NCBI GenBank assembly: GCA_033578915.1 | Contig: JAVQWQ010000017.1 | Location: 1 to 26,850, forward strand | Length of the DNA stretch: 26,850 nucleotides | DNA from: UBA7692 sp033578915 | Lineage (GTDB): Bacteria; Bacteroidota; Bacteroidia; Chitinophagales; LD1 | Reading direction: 5' to 3' | Part shown: positions 15,855 to 22,519 of the stretch, one piece after another | How the letters are laid out: each line of letters opens with the position of its first letter | Numbering within the stretch: position 1 is the first letter of the stretch | Translations under genes and position numbers: made by a program | Notes under the pieces: model-generated | Databases searched by the model: none | Told to the model about the DNA's origin: nothing | What the model saw: only the letters and a program-made list of their open reading frames with translations

Positions 15855-15884
15855 AGATAGAATTAAAAGTCCCTCTCAGAATTT

Positions 15885-17003
15885 ATGAAAAAAGGAATTG
15901 TAGTTGGAGCAGGTATAGTAGGGCTGGCGTGTGCACGAGCACTTGCTGAAAGAGGTTATCATGTTACCGTACTGGAGCGAAACTCTTGGGCTAATGGTGC
16001 ATCAGTAAGAAATTTCGGAATGGTTTGGCCTATCGGGCAGCCTACAGGCCCTTTGCTCGAAAGAGCTATGAGAAGCCGTTCGATATGGAAAACATTGTGC
16101 GAAGAAGGCAAGATATGGTATGAAGAAACCGGCTCACTGCTTGCAGCACAACATGAGGATGAAATGCAGGTGATTGAAGAATTTGTTTCGCTGAATAAAA
16201 TGCACCGCCATTGCGAAATATTAAATCCTGAAAACGCATGTGAGAAATCTTCGGCTTTAAAGAGGGATGCTTTGCTTGGAGCGCTGTGGAGCGACAGCGA
16301 AATTATTGTTGATCCGCGCGAGGCTTTAGCAAAGTTGCCAGAACTAATGAAAGATAAGTATCAAATTAATTTTCTGTTTGGAAAGTGTGTTAGCCATGTT
16401 GCTTATCCTAAAGTCTTTTGCGGCAGAGAAGTGTTTGATGCTGATGTAATTGCGATATGCAGCGGGTACGATTTTGAAACATTATATCCGGAATCTTTTT
16501 CGCGACAAAAAATCACAAAGTGTAAATTACAAATGTTGCGAACTAAAGCACAGCCCAAAGGGTGGAGAATGGGAGCCGCCCTGTGTGCCGGCCTTACGCT
16601 TATTCATTATTCTTCTTTTAAAGAATGCCCGTCATTGCCCGCTTTAAAAAAGCGATACGAAAAGGAACTGCCTGAATATATTCAATGGGGTATCCACGTA
16701 ATGGCTTCTCAGCAAGGCAGCGGTGAGGTCACTCTAGGCGATTCGCATGAATATGGCGACACTTTCGACCCCTTTGATAAGTCATTTATAAATGATTTGA
16801 TATTAGAGTATTTAGACGGATTCACGCAATTTCCAACACGCCATATTGCACAAACATGGAATGGTATTTATGCCAAAATGCATGACGGCTCCACTGAATT
16901 GATTTTGCGGCCCGAAGATGGCGTGTGGATTATCAACGGCCTCGGAGGCGCAGGCATGACTTTGTCGTTTGGACTGGCCGAAGAAGTGGTTGCGAGGATA
17001 TAA
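15885..17003 (+). CDS. FAD-dependent oxidoreductase of the phosphonate-linked TIGR03364 type
   Basis: This 372-residue protein has a DAO-type FAD fold. The dinucleotide-binding motif VGAGIVGLACARAL (7-20) ends with Glu31 binding the ribose, and GASVRNFGMVWPIGQP (38-53) is the hallmark I associate with TIGR03364. The C-terminal FAD loop is INGLGGAGMTLSFGLAEEV (about 350-368). Relatives found with phosphonate genes oxidise 2-aminoethylphosphonate or its N-methyl form to phosphonoacetaldehyde with O2, releasing ammonia or methylamine plus peroxide (PbfD-type). The substrate for this copy is inferred. It is the last gene of the cassette, 30 bp after the transporter, and no terminator is visible for it before the minus-strand terminator at 17127. 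Confidence 0.87.
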   Translation: MKKGIVVGAGIVGLACARALAERGYHVTVLERNSWANGASVRNFGMVWPIGQPTGPLLERAMRSRSIWKTLCEEGKIWYEETGSLLAAQHEDEMQVIEEFVSLNKMHRHCEILNPENACEKSSALKRDALLGALWSDSEIIVDPREALAKLPELMKDKYQINFLFGKCVSHVAYPKVFCGREVFDADVIAICSGYDFETLYPESFSRQKITKCKLQMLRTKAQPKGWRMGAALCAGLTLIHYSSFKECPSLPALKKRYEKELPEYIQWGIHVMASQQGSGEVTLGDSHEYGDTFDPFDKSFINDLILEYLDGFTQFPTRHIAQTWNGIYAKMHDGSTELILRPEDGVWIINGLGGAGMTLSFGLAEEVVARI

Positions 17004-17120
17004 CTAAACTAAAGCTTTAAATCTGTAATACAATTTATAAGATATTTTTTTCCTCAATTTTTATTAACTCATCATCCATTAATCTATATCTATTTATAAG
17101 TGAAAAATAGAACGGTAAAC

Positions 17121-17160
17121 TAAAAAATAGGGGCAGCATTTGTAATTGTACTGCCCCTAT
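17121..17160 (-). terminator. Rho-independent terminator for the 17185-19158 gene
   Basis: On the minus strand a perfect 10-bp stem (ATAGGGGCAG and CTGCCCCTAT, 17151-17160 with 17127-17136) encloses a 14-nt loop and is followed directly by a run of six T (17126-17121 minus). It begins 24 bp past the stop of the T9SS-secreted protein gene. On the plus strand the stem is not followed by T, so it serves the minus strand. Confidence 0.88.
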
Positions 17161-17184
17161 GCAATAAAAGGGTTAAGATTTGTT

Positions 17185-19158
17185 TTAATGATTAACTACA
17201 AGGCGCTTTATCGCTGTTTTACCGGCACTTTCTACCTTTACTAGGTAAGCGCCATTTGGCCAGTTATTTAAAGAAATATTTTTAGTAATAGCGCCATTAA
17301 CTTCGCCAAACTGATAGGAAGCAACTTCTGCGCCAATCACATTAAATATTCTCACAGATACAGGCTTATCTACACCCTGTATAGACAGTGTAACATTGCC
17401 TGAGGCAGGATTGGGCAATAAAGATATGTTGCTTTCAAATTTTGTGTCATTCACCGAAGAAATACATGCACTATTGGAAGCAGAAAGTACATTAACCTCA
17501 ACAGAATTTGAGGTGACTACGCAGCCAGCACTGTCAACCTGCAAACGAACATTGAATTTGCCAATAGAAGTAAAGGTATAGTTTGTTGTGTTACCTACTC
17601 CTACTTCTGTGTTTCCAACATACCATGTTGCCGTCCATCCATTTTGTCCGGATGATGTATTTGTGAAAGTAACCGGACGGTTTACACATACTTGAATACC
17701 GGCAGCATTAGAAACATCAGGCAATACTGTAAAGCTAACATTATTTGTAACATTTGGGTATCTTATAGTAGCAGTGGTGGAAGCTGTGCAGCCAGCGCTA
17801 TTGGTAACGGTAACGGAATAGGTGCCGGGTAGGAGATTTCCTAGTGTTCCCGTGGTAGTTGTGGTATCAGGACCAATTGGTCTGCGCCATACAAAGGTTC
17901 TTTGCCCTGTGGTAAATCCTGTGAGCGTTGCAGTGAGTGTGCCGGTGGTTCCGCACTGAATTTCTATAGGTTGACCGTTGTTGATGGATATCTTAATACC
18001 ACGGAAAACAATGGTCAGCCTGGCAGTGTCTTTTTTGTTAGTGATATTATCAGTTGCAACTACAAACACAGTAGTAGTAGAATCAGTTATCAGCGTTGTT
18101 TCTTTATCATTTGGAGATGTTAATGTGCCACGGCTTGTAAACCATTGATAAGAAATATCATCACTTCCAAAACCGTTAGCCGTCAAAGTAACCTGGTCGC
18201 CGGGGCAAGCGATGGTTTTAGAGGCTTTTGCAGACACTCCAAAATCCACTTCTGCGCGAACCAGAGGTATAATTTGCCAGTTTTGCCACAACCAAAAGCG
18301 ACAACCAAGAGGGAAGGTTGGAACAGACAGAGAACCATTATCCCATCCGGTGTTGTTTACACTAAAGTTTAGATAATAAATGGAGCGACCAGGGATTGTA
18401 GAACGTTTCAGTAGAAATTGATCGCTGTTACATGAATCTGCAAAAGCACAACCGATTGAGAACTTGCTGGCTGTGTCTGCATCATACGAAACAGTTATAA
18501 GAAATCTATCTCCTTTATTGAAGGATACTCCAATAGGCACACTAAGTACCCTCAAGGCAGTGGGAGCAGTACGCAGCGGCAACAAAGCGGAATCCTTGAA
18601 AGTGAAGTAATAAAGTGGTGGAGAGGTGATTACACTGTTATATCCCGTGTTATTTGAGAAGGTTACAGGCCATTTGTAAACTTTAATAGTCAAGCTATCA
18701 GAAGGGCGCAACACTACAGGCGTATTAGGATAATTGTAAATAATATAGACACTATCTACAGTCATTTTGACTTTACTCAGCGGAATTACTTTGTTATAAG
18801 CCTGTGTGTTGGGGTCTTGTATAACAATGGTATCAAAGATAACACCAACCGTCCTTGCGCTAAGGAGTTTTGAAGAATCATAACGCTCATTAATATCCTC
18901 AGCATAGTTAGGAATAAAATCAATACCGCTTTGGGTGGCATTATATCCGTCCACCTCAGGATAATCCAGCAAAAAAGTATCTTGCTGAGCACGACCTGAT
19001 GAAGCTATCCTGAATCTATCAACTAAATTTTTGGGAAGTTGATACACCTTAAAATTCCCTTTCGAGGTAGCTTCTGGCAATACAAATTCATTGAACTGTC
19101 CATAGTTTGGAGTTGTCAGAGTGGCTAAAATGCCGAGCGCGAGAAGAAATCGTTTCAT
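17185..19158 (-). CDS. Secreted multi-domain protein with T9SS type A sorting domain
   Basis: This 657-residue protein has a signal peptide (residues 1-20, ending NYG before Q21). Residues about 21-300 form a beta-rich domain of unknown type. Residues about 305-390 are Ig/PKD-like (CPGDQVTLTANG, YQWFTS). Residues about 392-475 are a SprB-related repeat (LLPGTYSVTVTNSAGCTAS). Residues about 480-563 are a PKD domain (VTFTNTSSGQNGWTATWYVG). Residues about 575-657 are the T9SS type A sorting domain (LLPNPASGNVTLS, WPNGAYLVKVE, KRLVV). It should be exported by Sec then T9SS and exposed or released at the cell surface. No catalytic domain is recognisable; adhesion or matrix binding is possible but unproven. 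It is monocistronic, with its own terminator 24 bp downstream. Confidence 0.88.
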   Translation of the reverse strand: MKRFLLALGILATLTTPNYGQFNEFVLPEATSKGNFKVYQLPKNLVDRFRIASSGRAQQDTFLLDYPEVDGYNATQSGIDFIPNYAEDINERYDSSKLLSARTVGVIFDTIVIQDPNTQAYNKVIPLSKVKMTVDSVYIIYNYPNTPVVLRPSDSLTIKVYKWPVTFSNNTGYNSVITSPPLYYFTFKDSALLPLRTAPTALRVLSVPIGVSFNKGDRFLITVSYDADTASKFSIGCAFADSCNSDQFLLKRSTIPGRSIYYLNFSVNNTGWDNGSLSVPTFPLGCRFWLWQNWQIIPLVRAEVDFGVSAKASKTIACPGDQVTLTANGFGSDDISYQWFTSRGTLTSPNDKETTLITDSTTTVFVVATDNITNKKDTARLTIVFRGIKISINNGQPIEIQCGTTGTLTATLTGFTTGQRTFVWRRPIGPDTTTTTGTLGNLLPGTYSVTVTNSAGCTASTTATIRYPNVTNNVSFTVLPDVSNAAGIQVCVNRPVTFTNTSSGQNGWTATWYVGNTEVGVGNTTNYTFTSIGKFNVRLQVDSAGCVVTSNSVEVNVLSASNSACISSVNDTKFESNISLLPNPASGNVTLSIQGVDKPVSVRIFNVIGAEVASYQFGEVNGAITKNISLNNWPNGAYLVKVESAGKTAIKRLVVNH

Positions 19159-19265
19159 CGTAATAATGTTTAACCTTTAATTTTTTATTAATTAATTTTT
19201 ATTGAAAGACTACAAAAAAAATGATTTTAGTTGTAACATACTAAATTCAGTGATAATTTTTAACT

Positions 19266-19281
19266 AATTCCGAACGGAATT
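19266..19281. promoter_or_regulatory. 16-bp palindrome, operator-like
   Basis: AATTCCG and CGGAATT form perfect 7-bp arms around AA. The site lies 108 bp upstream of the minus-strand T9SS-secreted protein start (19158) and 35 bp before the tRNA 5' end (19317). It could bind a dimeric regulator of either unit; there is no T-run, so it is not a terminator. Confidence 0.35.
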
Positions 19282-19316
19282 GATTAGAAAATTTTCGTAT
19301 GATTGCAGGGCGTTTA

Positions 19317-19390
19317 GGTCCTATAGCTCAGCCGGTTAGAGCACCTGACTCATAATCAGGGGGTCCTTGGTTCGATCCCAAGTGGGACCA
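19317..19390 (+). tRNA. tRNA with CAT anticodon, probably tRNA-Ile2 (lysidine type)
   Basis: The 74 nt fold into a full cloverleaf: acceptor GGTCCTA with TGGGACC, D stem GCTC/GAGC, anticodon stem CCTGA/TCAGG with loop CTCATAA (anticodon CAT at 19351-19353), T stem CTTGG/CCAAG with loop TTCGATC, and discriminator A. CCA is not encoded (CTA follows). CAT can be Met, fMet or the lysidine-modified Ile2. The C4-G69 and C5-G68 acceptor pairs are those used by E. coli TilS to select tRNA-Ile2, and they are present here. The acceptor starts G-C, so it is not an initiator tRNA. The isotype is therefore Ile2 by inference, with elongator Met as the alternative. Confidence 0.9.
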
Positions 19391-19443
19391 CTAATACTTA
19401 CACTATCCGATTAAATTCTTTTTAAATTTTAAGAAAACACTTT

Positions 19444-20766
19444 TTACCCAGCTCTGAAAACCCACCTTACAATTTCTCTTAAACTGATTTTTTTACCATA
19501 CATCAAAATTCCCGTCCTATAAATTTTTGCAGCTACCCAAGTTGCGCCCAAAAAGCCTCCAACCAGCAAAAATGCTGACAACAATATGTGCCACAAAGAG
19601 GGCCCAAATGGAATCAGGGAAGGCATAATTACGGGAGAAGTAAGCGGAATGAGCGAAGCCCAAAATGCAATTGAGCCCTCCGGCTCACCCAACACATTCA
19701 TCAATAATAGTACAGAAATGATTATTGGTGTGCTGACCGGCAATATGAGCGATTGCATATCGCTCTCATCATTTATGGCTGCACCTATAGCTGCAAACAA
19801 GGCGCCATACAACAAATATCCTCCTATGAAAAAGAAAATGAAAACAGAAATTATAATTGGAAAATTTAGCTTGCTTAACTGATTAAATGCCATCTGAATT
19901 TCATCATTATTAAAGGCATCTTGTTGAGATGAAGCATTCACTGAAAGCGATGATTCGCCAAAAGTTATTCCGAAAACCAAGGTAAGTATAAAAGTACCGA
20001 CGCTAATAATAGCAATCCACATCACCAGTTGAGTAAGCCCAACCATTGCAATACCTATTATTTTACCGGCCATTAATTCAAATGGCCTGACACAACCCAT
20101 CAGTACTTCAGAAACGCGGCTGTTCTTCTCTTCTCTTACCCCCTGAAGAGTTTTAGTTCCGTAAACAAAAAGTGAAATGTAAATGATAAATCCCATCAGA
20201 TAACCCAGTACTACAGCTACTTCCGAAGAGCCTTGTTCTTCTTTTTCAATCCCTGTATGATAATTGATAGTTACAGTTTCATCTAAACCGATAAGATTAT
20301 AATCAATTTGCAGGTTTTTTAATTTTTTCTTTATAATGAAATCAGATACCGTTTCACTTAAATATTGTTTCAGGTATAGTCCCGGTTTATCATCTGAAAA
20401 GAACTGAATAGGCGCTCTGTTTGGATACATAACATCAAATCCAGAAGGAATGCGGAGTATAGCATCAAAATCTGTTGATTTATTTTTCTGATCTGTGAGT
20501 GCCGAGTAGAGTGAATCAAACGAAAGACGAGGATAGGTAAAATACACCGTTTTATCTTTTGAATCCGGCAAGACCGACTCTTCAAATAATCCGGCTTCAT
20601 CTACTACTGCAACAATCCACTCTCTATGTCCCGATACCGACAACCACAAAACAACGAGCATAAGCAAAATAAAACCGAGTGGAGCCAGCAGTGTAGTGAG
20701 CAAAAAGAGTGGAGTGAAAACTCTGCTCCTGTATTCCCTCATAATAATTAGTAAGATTTTTTTCAT
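19444..20766 (-). CDS. ABC-2 type transporter permease, NatB-like
   Basis: This 440-residue membrane protein has one N-terminal transmembrane helix (about 16-42), a large extracytoplasmic domain (about 45-180), and a cluster of five or six helices in the C-terminal half. Segments such as GYLMGFIIYISLFVYGTKTL (187-206) and the following REEKNSRVSEVLMGCVRP match the ABC-2 permease consensus (EKxxRxxEVL). The layout is that of NatB-like sodium or drug exporter permeases. The ATG overlaps the stop of the ATPase gene by 4 bp (20763-20766), so the two are translationally coupled and form one transporter. The substrate is unknown. Transcription ends convergently to the tRNA about 53 bp away. Confidence 0.9.
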   Translation of the reverse strand: MKKILLIIMREYRSRVFTPLFLLTTLLAPLGFILLMLVVLWLSVSGHREWIVAVVDEAGLFEESVLPDSKDKTVYFTYPRLSFDSLYSALTDQKNKSTDFDAILRIPSGFDVMYPNRAPIQFFSDDKPGLYLKQYLSETVSDFIIKKKLKNLQIDYNLIGLDETVTINYHTGIEKEEQGSSEVAVVLGYLMGFIIYISLFVYGTKTLQGVREEKNSRVSEVLMGCVRPFELMAGKIIGIAMVGLTQLVMWIAIISVGTFILTLVFGITFGESSLSVNASSQQDAFNNDEIQMAFNQLSKLNFPIIISVFIFFFIGGYLLYGALFAAIGAAINDESDMQSLILPVSTPIIISVLLLMNVLGEPEGSIAFWASLIPLTSPVIMPSLIPFGPSLWHILLSAFLLVGGFLGATWVAAKIYRTGILMYGKKISLREIVRWVFRAG

Positions 20767-21665
20767 ACGGCTTTTTGTTCTACTGCCTTGATAAATATTT
20801 CCTGAAGCGTAGGAAAAATTTCATAGAAGGACGTAATCTTTACATTGTGCTCTAATAAAAACATAAGTAATTTTTGTGAGGAGGAGTCAGCCAGTTTTAA
20901 AGTAAGCTCATTATTATTTAAAGTATATTCAGGATATAAGATTGAGAATTTTTCTGGTAGTGTGCCTTCAAATACCACACGGAAAGTATTTTCTTTAAAT
21001 TGTTGTTTCAGCGCAGATAATTCACCTTTTAAAATTACTCTTCCCTGATTAATCAAAACGATATCATCGCAAAATTCCTCTGCGTGCTCCATTCGATGTG
21101 TAGAGAACAAGATGGCCTTGCCTTGTTTTTTTAAATAAATAATTTCTTGTTCAATCAACCTGGCATTGATAGGATCTAATCCGCTAAATGGCTCATCAAG
21201 TATCAGCAAATCGGGCTGATGCAGCACGGTGCATATATATTGTACCTTTTGATGCATGCCCTTAGAGAGTTCCTCAACTTTTTTGCCAGCATGAGAAGAC
21301 ATTTCTAAGCGGCTGAGCCAATAATTAGCTAATGAATCGGCCTGGTTGCCATTCAAGCCTCTTAGTCTAGCAATATATATAAGGTGTTCCTTTACTTTCA
21401 TCTTTTTGTACAGGCCTCTTTCTTCGGGCATATAACCAATGCTTTTGTTATGACTAAAGGTAAGCGGCTGCCCCTCATAAAGAATTACACCATTGTCCGG
21501 CTGAGTAATACCCGCAATCATGCGCAGCAGAGTGGTTTTTCCGGCTCCATTGGGACCAAGCAGCCCGGTTATTTTACCTCGAGTCAACGTGAAAGAAATA
21601 TCGCTGTTAGCAACAATTCCATCGTATTTTTTAGACACTCCTCGCAACTCTAGCAGTGCTGCCAT
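20763..21665 (-). CDS. ABC transporter ATP-binding protein, NatA-like
   Basis: The 300 residues include a complete nucleotide-binding domain: Walker A GPNGAGKTT (37-45), Q-loop region near GYMPEERGLYKKM (77-89), signature LSKGM (133-137), Walker B LLILDEPFSGLDP (153-165) and switch His190 in FSTHRMEHAE. The YMPEERGLY block is typical of the NatA/ABC-2 exporter ATPases, and residues about 210-300 form the C-terminal domain (DUF4162-like). The start is the ATG at 21665. It powers the permease encoded 4 bp overlapping downstream. Together they would export an unknown substrate from the inner membrane. Confidence 0.92.
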   Translation of the reverse strand: MAALLELRGVSKKYDGIVANSDISFTLTRGKITGLLGPNGAGKTTLLRMIAGITQPDNGVILYEGQPLTFSHNKSIGYMPEERGLYKKMKVKEHLIYIARLRGLNGNQADSLANYWLSRLEMSSHAGKKVEELSKGMHQKVQYICTVLHQPDLLILDEPFSGLDPINARLIEQEIIYLKKQGKAILFSTHRMEHAEEFCDDIVLINQGRVILKGELSALKQQFKENTFRVVFEGTLPEKFSILYPEYTLNNNELTLKLADSSSQKLLMFLLEHNVKITSFYEIFPTLQEIFIKAVEQKAV

Positions 21666-21742
21666 ACCAGCAAAACTAATAACATAATCATGTATGCCGC
21701 TTCCTTGTTTAAGGATGATAATGCTCGTAAAAAGAAAAATTT

Positions 21743-21788
21743 TTGTTTCTACGTTGGATAAGGTGAATAAGTTTCATTGTAGAAACAA
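21743..21788. repeat. 10-bp inverted repeat with 26-nt spacer
   Basis: TTGTTTCTAC (21743-21752) is exactly complementary to GTAGAAACAA (21779-21788). There is no G/C-rich core and no T-run after either arm, so it is not a good terminator. It lies 78 bp upstream of the ABC ATPase start and could be a regulator site or an mRNA leader hairpin. Confidence 0.4.
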
Positions 21789-21907
21789 CTCTGATACGAA
21801 GTTTTCATATTAAATAATTGATTTTCAATATTTTGATTTTTTAAAATGCTAATTTTTCAAATTCAAATTTTGATGAAATTGTAAAACACATGACCCTATT
21901 ACGACTA

Positions 21908-21915
21908 TACCTTTG
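21908..21915 (+). promoter_or_regulatory. Possible -7 promoter box for the repeat-peptide frame
   Basis: TACCTTTG matches TAnnTTTG exactly, 44 bp before the ATG at 21960. It is followed after 5 bp by the GTAAAC palindrome. No TTG is at the -33 spacing. Confidence 0.45.
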
Positions 21916-21920
21916 TAACC

Positions 21921-21938
21921 GTAAACGATATTGTTTAC
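21921..21938. promoter_or_regulatory. GTAAAC/GTTTAC palindrome, operator-like or leader hairpin
   Basis: GTAAAC (21921-21926), a 6-nt spacer GATATT and GTTTAC (21933-21938) form a perfect dyad just downstream of the TACCTTTG box and 21 bp before the ATG at 21960. The position suits an operator overlapping the transcription start. Confidence 0.4.
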
Positions 21939-21959
21939 ATAACTAAAAACTCTCTGACT

Positions 21960-22304
21960 ATGGAACTTTTATTTGTAATTCTTCTTGCCTTGTTAGGCAC
22001 AATCGATGGTGCCCATGACATCTTAATCAGGAACGACTTGGGATTTTAAGACATCATTTCCGTATTTTATAAAGAAGGAAAGCTGGACGATGAATCCTTC
22101 CAAAAACTGAACGGCATTGGAGAATTTATCCCCAAGAACATTAAAATCGGGGAAGTAATTCACAGCTCTGAAATTAAAATCGGAGAATTTATTCCAAGAT
22201 CTGATATTAAGATTGGAGAAATAATTCACGGTTCTGAAATCAAAATCGGTGAGTTTATTCCAAGATATATCAAGATCGGGGAATTCATCCCAAATCAAAA
22301 CTAA
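21960..22304 (+). pseudogene. Unrecognised repeat-peptide frame interrupted by one in-frame TAA
   Basis: From the ATG at 21960 the frame reads 29 codons (MELLFVILLALLGTIDG..., a hydrophobic or signal-like start) to a TAA at 22047, then stays open in the same frame for 84 more codons to a TAA at 22302. The second part ends in six repeats with the core I-K-I-G-E-(F/V/I)-I-(P/H), spaced 10 or 11 residues. The repeated IKIGE codons differ mainly at third positions (ATT/ATC, AAA/AAG, GGG/GGA/GGT, GAA/GAG), which argues for past selection on this frame. No ATG, GTG or TTG follows the stop early enough to restart the second part. A strong terminator follows at 22341. It may be a nonsense-mutated gene, a sequencing error, or two separate short products. 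I recognise no family. Confidence 0.55.
22113..22301 (+). repeat. Six 30-33 bp in-frame repeats encoding IKIGE-type units
   Basis: The units start GIGEFIPKN, then IKIGEVIHSSE, IKIGEFIPRSD, IKIGEIIHGSE, IKIGEFIPRY and IKIGEFIPNQN. The inner four alternate 'IH.SE' and 'IPR' endings, giving a 66-bp higher-order repeat. Alternating hydrophobic residues and a fixed Gly would suit a beta-strand stack, but no structure is known to me. Confidence 0.8.
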
Positions 22305-22340
22305 TTTCTCCTCTTACCAGAAAAAAATCGTCCAGCTGCG

Positions 22341-22366
22341 GGCTGCCAATTCAGGCAGCCTTTTTT
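22341..22366 (+). terminator. Rho-independent terminator after the repeat-peptide frame
   Basis: GGCTGCC (22341-22347), loop AATTCA and GGCAGCC (22354-22360) form a perfect 7-bp G/C-rich stem followed by six T (22361-22366). It lies 36 bp past the final stop of the repeat-peptide frame and has no other plus-strand gene to serve, so that frame, or its transcript, was a real transcription unit. Confidence 0.9.
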
Positions 22367-22519
22367 GTTTTCTTCATTCAACTCATGAAAGAAAGGTTTG
22401 CAATTTTTATTTGCAGACAAGATATCTATCTAAAACATTTTTGCTGTTATTACATAGAGTTTGAAGCAATTAATGATTGAATTTATTGTATGTATATCCA
22501 ACTAACATAGACTCGCTTC

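Larger units (their letters stand above)
21666..21959. other. 294-bp divergent intergenic region, AT-rich
   Basis: It separates the ABC ATPase (minus) from the repeat-peptide frame (plus). It holds a 10-bp inverted repeat at 21743-21788, a TAnnTTTG box at 21908 and a GTAAAC palindrome at 21921. No open frame worth annotating and no RNA fold with terminator was seen in the middle part (21789-21900). Confidence 0.7.

Noticed and set aside
21671..21678. TAGTTTTG box on the minus strand before the ABC ATPase gene
   Set aside because: It lies only 5 bp from the ATG, which would require a leaderless transcript, and it has no -33 element; a chance match is likelier.
22047..22049. Recoding of the TAA as selenocysteine or pyrrolysine
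   Set aside because: Those use TGA and TAG; TAA recoding is not expected, and no recoding structure was seen.
22023..22298. Minus-strand 91-codon open frame across the IKIGE repeats
   Set aside because: Differences between repeat copies are mostly synonymous in the plus frame but change residues on the minus strand, and the terminator downstream serves the plus strand.
22249..22464. 71-codon plus-strand frame crossing the terminator
   Set aside because: It runs through the repeat region in another frame and across the terminator hairpin, with no protein-like character.
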